Shown here piece after piece: positions 55,821 to 64,000 of a stretch of 64,000 bases of DNA; within the stretch, counting starts at the first letter, position 1, and each line of letters starts with the position of its first letter. Position numbers and translations under genes: made by a program. The DNA lies in NCBI GenBank assembly GCA_029582165.1, contig CM055874.1, positions 27,426,883-27,490,882 on the forward strand, written 5' to 3'. Under the pieces are notes generated by a model. That model was not told the DNA's origin. It ran no database searches and worked only from the letters and a program-made list of their open reading frames with translations. The stretch comes from Portulaca oleracea (Eukaryota; Streptophyta; Magnoliopsida; Caryophyllales; Portulacaceae).

Positions 55821-56237
55821 CTAGATGAGTGTTGCTGATGCTACTGATGATGGTGTAGGTGATGATGATAGTAATGTTGATGATGGCGTTGGTGATGACA
55901 CTACTGTTGCTGCTCCTGACCTTGACTCTTGGACACTTGACATTGGACTTTGGATATTGGATGGATGGTCTTCATCATCCTCCCCATGTTGAGGAAAGTT
56001 TGTCCTTAAACTTAGAAGGTCTTCATGCCCTGGAAAATAGGGCCTCAAGTTTGCTATGTTGAAAGTTGCACTCCCTCCATAGGTATTAGATAAATCCAAC
56101 CTGTATGCATTGTCTCCTATCTTCTCTAGTTCTTCAAAGGGACCATTTGCTCTAGGGACTAACTTTCCCTTTCTCTTAGTTGGAAACATGTCCTTCCTAA
56201 GATGGATCCATACCAAGTCCCATGGATGGAAAACCAC
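55821..56237 (-). pseudogene. Integrase C-terminus and LTR-overlapping tail (CRM-like)
   Basis: Starts near FHPWDLVWIHLRKDMFPTKR, the GDLVW-type block in which Gly-Asp is altered. It continues through KLVPRANGPFEELEKIGDNA, ATFNIANLRPYFPGHEDL and RTNFPQHGEDDEDHPSN. It then crosses the polypurine tract (55978-55985) into the LTR for about 50 codons of Ser/Thr/Pro-rich sequence. No chromodomain is seen; CRM elements carry a different C-terminal targeting segment here. Confidence 0.82.
55978..55985 (-). other. Polypurine tract of the CRM-like element
   Basis: tcctcccc on the plus strand (ggggagga on the element strand), directly adjoining the LTR edge at 55977. Confidence 0.75.
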
Positions 56238-56373
56238 TTTTCTTCCGTGCTTGTTGTTGCTGATGTAGCAATTTGCTCAGAACACTTCATGATCTTTTCC
56301 CTGACCTGTTGGTGAAGCTTCTTGATCTTCTTTGCATGTGTACCTGCTTCATAACTGAACTTCACAGAATTGA

Positions 56374-56958
56374 TTAGTGGGGATAAATCCAAAGGAGTAA
56401 TAGGATTTCTTCTATACATAACCTGAAATGGAGAAAGGTCAGTTGCCTTTGATGGTGCTCTATTGAAAGAAAATTCAACTTGTGGCAAAAGAGTGCCCAT
56501 CTTATTTTGTTTGTGTTTATCAGTGATCTCAATAGAGTTCCAAGTGTCCTATTGGTCACCTCTGTCTGTCCATATTTTTGTGGATGACAAGCTATGCTGT
56601 ACTTCAATTGAGTTCCCAGCTTCTTCCAAAGAGTCACCCAATAATAACTCAAGAACTTGGCATCCTTGTCTGAAACCATACTCTTGGGAACTCCATGATG
56701 TCTTACAACTTCCTGGAAACACAATTCTGCCACTCTCACAACATCATAGGTGGTATGACATGCAATGAAGTGAGCCATCTTGCTGAATCTGCCCACAACT
56801 ACCATGACAGAGTCTTTTTCCCTGTGTGTTCTTGGTAAACCAACAATGAAATCCAAGCTGACATCCTCCCATGGACTTGTTGGGATTGGCAGTGGGGTGT
56901 ATAGCCCTTGAGGTAGGCTTTGGCTCTTTGCTATTTGACATGTAGTACACCTTCTCAC
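56374..56958 (-). pseudogene. Integrase core (CRM-like)
   Basis: Zinc-binding cysteines [12 protein letters not shown], then [20 protein letters not shown] (first Asp), [37 protein letters not shown] (second Asp) and [20 protein letters not shown] (Glu). The core triad is present. The next part ([20 protein letters not shown]) is in another frame at 56159-56500. Confidence 0.87.
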
Positions 56959-57045
56959 CTAGTGTTCCACTTCTTTTCTTATCTTAGGCCAACAATAATG
57001 TTCCTTCAACATGAGAAGAGCCTTCTGAATGCCAAAGAGGCCTAC

Positions 57046-57881
57046 TTAACAACCACCATGAACTTCAGAAAGACACAACTCTTTGAAACTGCTCCTTAGT
57101 ATACATAATCTGACTCTCTTGAAGAGAAACCCCTGGTCTATATGGTATAGACTTTGAGGGTGTCCCTGACACTTCTGAAACAACTCTCCAAAATCTTCAT
57201 CATCCTTATACAAGGCTTTCAATTGCTCAAAGCCTAGTACCCTTGCATCTAGAACCTGTAACAACATATACGTCCTAGACAATGCATCAAGCTTCCCTGA
57301 CTTGTGATGGATCATAAAGTGAAACTGCTGCATGAACTCTACCCAAGCAGCATGCCCGGTATTGAGTTTATGCTGCCCTTGAATGAACTTCAAGGCCTCA
57401 TGAACACTTTGCAATATAAACTCAGCTCCAATAAGATAATGCCTCCAATGATGTAGAGCTCTAATGATGCATAGAACTCTTTGTCATATGTACTGTACTT
57501 CCTTTTGGCATCATTAAGTTTCTCACTAAAATAGGCAACATGTTTGCCTTCCTGAGTTAGCACTGCTACAATTCCTACACCTGAAGCATCACATTCTACC
57601 GCAAAAACTTTGGCAAAGCTAGGCAATGCCAAGACTGGTGCTGATGTGAGCTGTCTCTTAACCTCCTCGAATGCTTTTTGTGCAGCTGGTGTCCAGGAAA
57701 AACTCCTTCCCTTTACTAGCTCAGTCATTGGTGTTAGGATGGTACTGAAGTGTCTCACAAACCTCCTGTAGAAAGAAGTTAAACCATGAAAGCTTCTAAT
57801 TTGCTGAATGGAAGTAGGAACATGCCATTCTCTGATTGCTTTGACTTTTTCCTCATCCACTTGAATCCCTGTTGCAGTCAC
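57046..57881 (-). pseudogene. RT connection and RNase H (CRM-like)
   Basis: The frame 57390-57881 has IREWHVPTSIQQIRSFHGLT and FYRRFVRHFSTILTPMTELV, then RNase H FAVECDASGVGIVAVLTQEG and HVAYFSEKLNDAKRKYSTYD. After a frame break, 57046-57414 has LNTGHAAWVEFMQQFHFMIH and HKSGKLDALSRTYML. Confidence 0.85.
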
Positions 57882-58003
57882 AATATAGTAAAGGAATGTG
57901 ACCTGGCTGGTGAAGAACTGGCACTTCTTTAGGTTCCATATAACTGCTCTCTGCTTAGTATCTCCATAACACTTCTCAAGTGACTGACATGCTCCATCTC
58001 AGC

Positions 58004-58450
58004 CTAAATATAAATAAGTATGTCATCAAAGTAGACAACAACACACTTACCAATCAGTGGCTTTAGAACCTGGTTCATAAGCCTCATAAATGTTGATGGT
58101 GCATTTGTCAAGCCAAAAGGCATGACAAGCCACTCAAATAAACCTCCCTTGGTCTTGAAGGTTGTCTTCCACTCATCTCCCTCATAAATCCTTTTGTGAT
58201 AGTATCCAATCCTCAAATCAATCTTGGAAAACACAGTTGAGCCATGTAGTTCATCAAGCATATCCTCAAGTCTTGGAATAGGATATCTTTACTTGATGGT
58301 GATCTTGTTGAGTGCTTTATAGTCAATGCACATTCTTTGACTGCCATCCTTTTTAGGCACCAATAATGCTGGCACTACACAAGGACTCAAACTCTCCCTA
58401 ATCATTCCCTTCTCCAATAGATCATCAATCTATCTCTAAATCTCATTTGT
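58004..58450 (-). pseudogene. Reverse transcriptase (CRM-like)
   Basis: The open part from 58261 reads [40 protein letters not shown] and the catalytic [12 protein letters not shown], then a stop. Upstream (to about 58450) the fingers are visible across stops ([20 protein letters not shown]). In the family motif [11 protein letters not shown] the Ser is Ile here. Confidence 0.87.
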
Positions 58451-58974
58451 CTCTGCAGGGGTCATTCTATAAGTAGGTTTATTTGGCAAGACAGACCCTG
58501 GAACAAGGTCAATCTTATGCTGAATGTCACTCTTAGGAGGTAGGCCTGGGGGCATTTCCTCTGGAAAGACATGTTTGTATTAGTTTAGGATGGGTTGGAC
58601 TAGGGGATGGTCATTTTGTGAGGCTGGTTCTTCCTCAATGATGAGCAAAATGAGCTCTTTCTGTTCATTGAACTCATGTTGTTCAACTGGCAGAATCATA
58701 TCAAGGGATGGTTCAACAATAAGGTTCTTGGTTCTTTTTGTGAGCTGGGATGGTTTAAGTGGGGTAAGGGTGATCTTTAAGCTGTTCATACAAAGGGAAT
58801 AAGTGTTTGCACTCCCATTGTGATTGATAGACCTATCATACATCTATGGCCTTCCCAACACTAGGTGACAAGCATCCATTGGTATAATATTAGACCAAAC
58901 TTCATATTTATAAGCTGAACCAATGAAAAAATTCACAAGGCATCTAGAAGAGATCCTAATTCCTTTGCTTTAAC

Positions 58975-59235
58975 TCAACCACTGAATAGTGTATGGTGCT
59001 GATGTGGACTAGTGGTCAAATTGAGCTTCTGCACCATAGTTTCTGAGGCTGCATTGGTGTAACTTCCACCATCAATGATCAAGGAAAATTTTTTTCCATT
59101 AACTGTGCACCTGGTCTGGAAAATACTTTTCCTCTGCTCTGCTGCTTCATCAACTGTAGAACTGCTTAGGATCCTCCTGATCACTAACAACTCTCCTTCA
59201 TCTGGCCCTGCTTCAACTTCCTCTTCATCATACAC
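58975..59235 (-). pseudogene. Aspartic protease region (CRM-like)
   Basis: RRILSSSTVDEAAEQRKSIF, then CTVNGKKFSLIIDGGSYTNA with the Asp-Gly-Gly-Ser active site usual for this clade. Tyr replaces the Cys of the common DGGSCTN. Confidence 0.78.
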
Positions 59236-59259
59236 AGGGTCTTGTTGTGGCTCTTCAAA

Positions 59260-59922
59260 CTACTCTTCCTCTTCTGTTGGCTCAGGATCAAGCAAAAGTG
59301 TTGCTTGAAACTCAGCCAAGGTAACCACTCTTCTATTTGGACATTCAGATGCTATATGTCCAAGGCCTTGACATCTAAAGCACCTCCTCTCGGGAAATGC
59401 TCTGCTGGTAGGGACTGGAGTTCTTTGTGGGGGGTTTTGGGACTGGGTTTGGGGTGGTTTAGAGGCTAGATATCTAGTTTGAGGTTGCTGTGGGGGTGGA
59501 TAGGCTCTTTGTGATGGAGTGTAGGGTCTGTTGTAAGGGTTTGGCTTGGTTTGTTTGTAGGTTCTGGCTGGATACTTGCTACTAAACTCCTTCCTTCGGG
59601 CTTTCTTCTGTTGCTCCACTTTGCGAGCCAAAGAACTCAGCTCATCAAGTAAATCATACACCTGCAACTCAACAACATTTTTGATATTGTCATTCAGACC
59701 TGCAAGATACCTAACATAGGTCTGAACTTCATTCTCCTACATGTTGCATTTCCACAAAAGATGCTCAAACTCCTTGGTGGAGTCTTCTACAGACTTACTG
59801 CCTTGGACTAAGTCCTGTAGCTTCGAATACTTCTCCTTCATATAATTGTCAGGATGGAACTTCTCCTTAAGTTTCTGCCTCATCTCGACCCAAGTACCGA
59901 CTCTATCTTCACATATCTCCAT
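59260..59922 (-). pseudogene. gag middle and zinc knuckle (CRM-like)
   Basis: 59737-59922 gives GTWVEMRQKLKEKFHPDNYM and VQGSKSVEDSTKEFEHLLWK, the capsid core. 59260-59667 gives LLDELSSLARKVEQQKKARR, a Pro/Gln-rich linker, and the knuckle RCFRCQGLGHIASECPNRR (CX2CX4HX4C intact). A frame break lies between the two. Confidence 0.85.
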
Positions 59923-60014
59923 TCTCCTCCTCTACAAGTTAGTCCACCAAGTAGAAGCATACTTCTTCAACTTAAAGGCAAGCAACTTCACCTTGTTCTT
60001 CTCAGACACCTCCT

Positions 60015-60431
60015 TCAAATCAAACACTCTCTCCACAATTTATAACTAATCCAGGAATACATTAGGACTAGTTCTCCTGCATACTCAGAGATATCTATCT
60101 TAAAATCTAGCTTCTCTACTCTCCTGTCTCCCCTCCTTTCTTCCCTGTCACTCCCACTCCTAGCTTCAGCTTCACTAATCCTAGGTGATCTACTGGCATA
60201 CCTCCTCCTTATGTAATGCCTAGGTCCTCTACCTCCTCTTCTTGATCCACTAAATGGATTCTCCTCATCTTCTTCATACTCTTCATCAGTCTCTCTATTG
60301 AGTTCATTCCTGTGCAATTGCATGTAGTACTGTAACTGATCACTCAGGAGCTTCATTTTCTTCTCTAAATCCTCCTTATCTTTCAAAGCTTGCTCTGCTA
60401 CCTCCTCGGGTGTTCTACTAGTGCTGGACAT
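60015..60431 (-). pseudogene. gag N-terminus (CRM-like)
   Basis: The first ATG after the PBS (60431) opens MSSTSRTPEEVAEQALKDKE. A coiled-coil-like stretch, an acidic patch and an Arg-rich region (RRGGRGPRHYIRRRYASRSP) follow, then a frame break after KLDFKIDISEYAGE. Confidence 0.75.
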
Positions 60432-60473
60432 CTTGGACAACACAAGTAAGACCCTCTCCAAGATAGAACACAA

Positions 60474-60484
60474 CTCTGATACCA
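60474..60484 (-). other. Primer binding site of the CRM-like element
   Basis: ctctgatacca on the plus strand (tggtatcagag on the element strand), initiator-Met tRNA type, three bases from the LTR edge at 60488. Confidence 0.9.
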
Positions 60485-60487
60485 AGA

Positions 60488-61842
60488 CGATGTATACAAG
60501 GTCACAAAGATTAGAGTTTGACCTCACAGACACCACACGAGTATCTCCCCTTTGTACTGCTGGGACTTAAAAAACGCTAATTGGATGCAATTAACTAGCA
60601 TGGATGATAAACCAATAATGAATAAAAGGATAGATTTGTTCTCGAGCTGATACAAACACACCACAACAAGAACTACAAGGGCAAGGACTTGTTTATCTCA
60701 GTGGATACAGACACACCACCACAGAAACAATCAAGCTCTACACACACCACTAGGAATGGCAATCGTAGATACTGAAGTAGACTTAGCCAATTGAGAGTTT
60801 ACTATCACTCACAAACGAGAGGCTCAACAAGGCACTCAAAATGCTATTCAAATCACTGATTAGTTCTTATAAGCAACTGGAAATAAGCTATATATACCTA
60901 ATCATTAATAAGTTCAATTAGAGATTTCCTAAACATGAAGAAACTTGCTAATCTCCCTTAGCTAATTCTAAACTGACTTCTACTAACTTAATACATCATA
61001 ATATATTACTTCCTAACTAAAAACGTCCAGCTTACATATATAATACAAAAGAAATACATGCTTGCTTCTAATTGGGCCAAAACCAAGGTAAAAGTGAAAA
61101 TGAGCCAATAGAAACATTTCCTATGCTAGAAGGTAATTGGTCTCTCTCTTCAACGATACTAAGCTGCTAACTCATTAAACTGAGTTGGAAAAGCCTCAAC
61201 AACTCGAGCTTGATGGTAAAAGACTTAAATACCCTCCATTGTAATTGCATGAACTGGAATTGCTGGAACTGGAACTTGTCGACCTGATGTTGTACATTGG
61301 ATTGCAGAAAACAACCTAGCATTTTGTTTCATTGCAGTACAATGTAGTTTAAAGTAAACTCCTCAAGGAGTCCCAACCCATTGAGAATCGACTATGTACT
61401 TGTAAAATTGAAAACACTTGTCAGAATGGGAAAATTGACAAATCTAGCAAAATTTGAACTTGTGGCCCTTACTGATCTGATTTTGAATCTTGATGATATT
61501 GGACTTGGACATGCCTGCACTTGCTTAGACCTTATAGCTGACATGCCAATGGACAAAATCCTCCTAGGGAAGCTTGGCTGAATCTTCCTCAATCCAAAGA
61601 TATGAAATTGAGAAAAAGCTTCCTCAAAACTGTGCTGTTGTTGCTGTTGCTAATTAGAACCCTCTTGACAATTATAAAACACTCCTGAATGAGTTTTGCT
61701 TATGCTGCTGATGATGGTGCTGGTGATGATGATGGTAATGCTGATTATTGTGCTGGTGATGACACTACTGTTGATGCTCCTGACCTTGAGTCTTGGACAC
61801 TTGACACTGGACTTCAGATATTGGATGGATAGGTCTCCATCA
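60488..61842 (-). repeat. 5' LTR of the CRM-like element
   Basis: 1355 bp, followed by the duplication TGTTC. It contains the empty counterpart of the CACTA site at about 60745. Its plus-strand first base is c where the other LTR has t, so the terminal inverted dinucleotide is decayed on this side. Confidence 0.9.
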
Positions 61843-61847
61843 TGTTC

Positions 61848-62594
61848 CTTCCCAACATCACACCAAAGACTAAGTCTCCTCCCCGTTCTCCCGCAAATAA
61901 CCCGAATTCTAACTTCCCTTGGCAAGGTCTGATAATTGAGCTTCCTCCGAGACCATCTGGGTTCCACCATTTATGGAATCGATCGTTTGTGGCAGAGTTC
62001 CAGGATCAGAGGTCATAGAGAGGAACCCAAGTGGAAGAGCTAATCAATATTTACTGGGAACCTAAAGAAAGGTTTTCAATTGAACCTGTAGGAAGGGTAG
62101 GATCAAAGTTCATGATCTAAGCTCACTCTCTTGAAGATACCTACATTCTGATCAAGGCTCAGAATGCCTCGTTAGAGGGTTCCTTGCTTATTTTTAAGTA
62201 ATGTGGCGAAAATGGGATCCTGGAGAATATCAATCTGAAGGTCACTACCCTTTGGATCCAGGTAGAAGGATGACAGGGTCAGCACCAACGTCGAGCAGTT
62301 CTGCAAATGCTGGCATCTATAGTGGGGGATTTCATGGACGCAAACTTCAAGGGACCATCCACCTACACGACTGAAAGGATCAAGATGCGGATCAAAGTGA
62401 ATCTGGACAACCTTCTCATTCCAAGAGTCTTCATCAAAGATCATGAAGGTCATCCAATTTGGGTTAGGTTTAGGTATGAAGGCATTTTTAGTTTCTGCAA
62501 GCAATGCGAGAAGGTGGCTCACAAAACTGCACACTGCCCTATCAGCGCGGGGGAAGCTAGCACCAAATTACTCAACGTGTTCCAGGAGATTTAA
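61848..62594 (+). pseudogene. LINE ORF1 (second LINE), CCHC region
   Basis: Continues the frame cut at 49776. Blocks: ANNPNSNFPWQGLIIELPPR, WEPKERFSIEPVGR, and DNLLIPRVFIKDHEGHPIWV then RYEGIFSFCKQCEKVAHKTA with HCPIS. The last is a CX2CX4HX4C knuckle as in plant L1 ORF1 proteins (zf-CCHC_4, after a DUF4283-like region). Stops at about 62018, 62118 and 62200 show decay. Confidence 0.7.
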
Positions 62595-63919
62595 GGAATG
62601 GGGTTTCCAGGTATTCATGGAGATGAACCTCTCTACATGAATAAGATCTTCACGTTTTCACCAATAGATCCATATATCACTACTCGGTAGAGGAAAGGAC
62701 TGCCAGTATTCATAAGAATGCATAAGAGGTTCGATAACTTCTCCGATTTACAATCGGAGAACACTCAGGTAAGGACGGTTCAAGCGATGGGCCCCGTGGT
62801 TGAGGTGCCGAAAGACAAGCATCATAGGAAGAAACAAAAGTTACACAACGTTGAGGTTCCAGGGCAGGGATTGCATGAGATGCATTAGGATAACATCCAT
62901 TTTTCGAATCAGTTTGAGGATCCAGGCCAGAGCAATAGGGGACACGTGAGGGTAGTCTTCAACCATTCGGTAGGACCAGACTTTACCATGAAGGCGCTAG
63001 CCCCAGAGGAGGCGGAGGGACAAGAAATATCAGATTAAGGCTCAGGGCCCAGTGGTTACCCTTGCGGAACAGGTCTACTATAGGACATCGTGAAGGGCCA
63101 CCAAAGAAGCTTTATGCCAAATAGGTACGATCCATTCAATGTTGTCACATCACTTTCTTTGGGCCCGCCGGGCTTCTATAATTGAAGACAATTCTAAGGA
63201 AGTACCCCTTCTAACCCCATTATTTTCCCATCCCATGGTGAGAGAGGGCCCCAAATGTGTGGTCCCATCAATCTTGTCCACGGACAGCCTGGCCTGCTGG
63301 GTTTGCCCCCTTATAAATGCCAAGAAGCGGGAGGATATGGGGATGTTGATTGTGTTCTCTCACTAAAACAACCACAAATAGTAGATGTTTAAGATCAAAT
63401 GAAATCTATGTCGGAGGAAGGGTCTTCTATGGTGGACAAGGCTAGGCAGGAGGTTGTTAATCTAGCAAAGTTGAAGGTGCTGAAGGAAGGAGACGAATAG
63501 GGGACGTTGCATTTGGAGTTGGGTTAGTTAGGGCAGATCTCAAGGCCGACTCAGATGGAGGTGGACAAAAAGGAGTCAGAGTTTGCTGGGCGAGGGGAGC
63601 AACGCGGTGTTTCGGTGACATAAGTCAGCACACGGAAGAGGTTCAAACATTCCAGGAGTTTGGAGATTCACGCGACAGAGAAAGTTGAGATCAACTCGGG
63701 GAAACCATTGAAAAGGAAATCCAAGTCCTTTTCCGACCTGTATTCAGTAGGAAAGACGGAGAAAGAGGGGTATGGCCGGATTTATCTGCAGATTGCGAAG
63801 AGACTCAAACAATGGTCCAAGGACAGTACTCTGCTGCATAGTGGGAAGACAAAAAGGGGAAGGTTCGTTGCTCAATCTGAGGCTGAGGAGGTGGGTCGTC
63901 AAGCACCTCCACCAATCAA
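62595..63919 (+). other. LINE ORF1 tail and linker, decayed
   Basis: Basic and polar coding-like stretches in several frames (for example 63139-63366 and 63660-63923) without domain. The position between the CCHC region and ORF2 fits the variable tail of L1 ORF1. Confidence 0.5.
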
Positions 63920-64000
63920 ATGAAGGTGTGTGCGTGGAACTGCAGAGGATTAGGTGAGGCGGATACCTCTGTAGTTCCTCATGCCAACTAGATTATCTGT
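63920..64000 (+). pseudogene. Start of LINE ORF2 (endonuclease)
   Basis: The ATG at 63920 opens MKVCAWNCRGLGEADTS, the canonical beginning (M..L.WNCRGLG) of plant L1 ORF2 endonuclease. The ORF leaves the window; whether it is intact is unknown. Confidence 0.82.

Larger units (their letters stand above)
49777..55977 (-). repeat. 3' LTR of the CRM-like element (interrupted)
   Basis: Plus-strand ends tgatgtatgcgagg...tcttcatca. The CACTA element occupies 50038-54883. Compared with the 5' LTR it differs by many point changes and an insertion near 55505 (gaaacctcattttgtttga), so the element is old. Confidence 0.85.
49777..61842 (-). mobile_element. Full-length CRM-like chromovirus with nested CACTA
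   Basis: Minus-strand gypsy element with perfect 5-bp duplications TGTTC (49772-49776 and 61843-61847). The 5' LTR is 60488-61842 (1355 bp). The 3' LTR is 49777-55977, also 1355 bp once the 4846-bp CACTA is subtracted. It has an initiator-Met PBS, a polypurine tract, and gag, protease, RT, RNase H and integrase in order. The pol frame runs through the polypurine tract about 50 codons into the 3' LTR, and the integrase tail reads DMFPTKRKGKLVPRANGPFE then DNAYRLDL. Both are characteristic of the CRM (centromeric retrotransposon) clade. Many stops and frameshifts make it non-functional. Confidence 0.88.
49741..64000 (+). mobile_element. L1-type LINE interrupted by the CRM-like element
   Basis: The ORF1 frame containing the ATG at 49741 runs into the target duplication at 49776 and, once the 12-kb insert is set aside, is still open from 61848 rightward to a stop near 62018. 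ORF1 then gives WEPKERFSIEPVGR and further blocks in shifting frames, a CCHC region near 62490, and ORF2 begins at 63920. The true 5' end and the 3' end (outside the window) are unknown. Confidence 0.65.

Overview
This window is nuclear DNA from a flowering plant, most likely a eudicot. The evidence is the AT-rich intergenic sequence, chromoviral Ty3/gypsy elements primed by initiator-methionine tRNA, plant L1-type LINEs, Stowaway/Harbinger/hAT/CACTA elements, and two genes of plant type (a BIG GRAIN 1-like gene and an intron-containing Hikeshi homologue). I cannot name the species. No rRNA, tRNA or CRISPR was found. All boundaries and domain calls come from reading the sequence by eye; no database search was run.

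Layout: 1-4743 is degraded LTR-element sequence with two tandem arrays (about 240 bp and about 190 bp periods). 4744-9255 is a complete, young, non-autonomous LTR retrotransposon of TR-GAG type (1.04 kb LTRs, TSD ATGTT, initiator-Met PBS, PPT) that still carries a scrap of reverse transcriptase. 9256-13500 is a MITE, LINE-fragment and microsatellite patchwork. 13918-14865 (-) is an intronless BIG GRAIN 1-like gene, followed by Stowaway MITEs. 17341-29207 (-) is a Tekay/Del-like chromovirus split in gag by a second LTR element (23543-27013). It has an extra reading frame between its PBS and gag. 29208-32256 is a scrambled partial re-copy of that nest, joined directly to a truncated second TR-GAG element (32257-35103, -). 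35104-38064 is intergenic with MITEs.

38155-42010 (+) is a decayed L1 LINE (endonuclease, RT, zinc-binding tail) carrying a hAT MITE with an 8-bp TSD. 43166-43823 (+) is the Hikeshi (HSP70 nuclear import) homologue in two coding exons, with MITEs on both sides. 44061-48984 holds five or more non-autonomous DNA elements. From 49741 to the window end is a three-level nest: an L1 LINE interrupted in ORF1 by a full-length CRM-like chromovirus (49777-61842, -, TSD TGTTC), whose 3' LTR is itself interrupted by a 4.85-kb CACTA element (50038-54883). The CACTA carries intron-containing fragments of host genes: two consecutive exons of an EDR2/DUF1336 gene and probably one exon of a DUF789 gene.

The two likely functional host genes are BIG GRAIN 1-like (auxin-response/growth) and Hikeshi (heat-stress HSP70 import). 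Everything else is repeat-derived. The parts of most interest are the gene-capturing CACTA and its nest, the TR-GAG element with its RT relic, and the additional ORF of the Tekay-like element.
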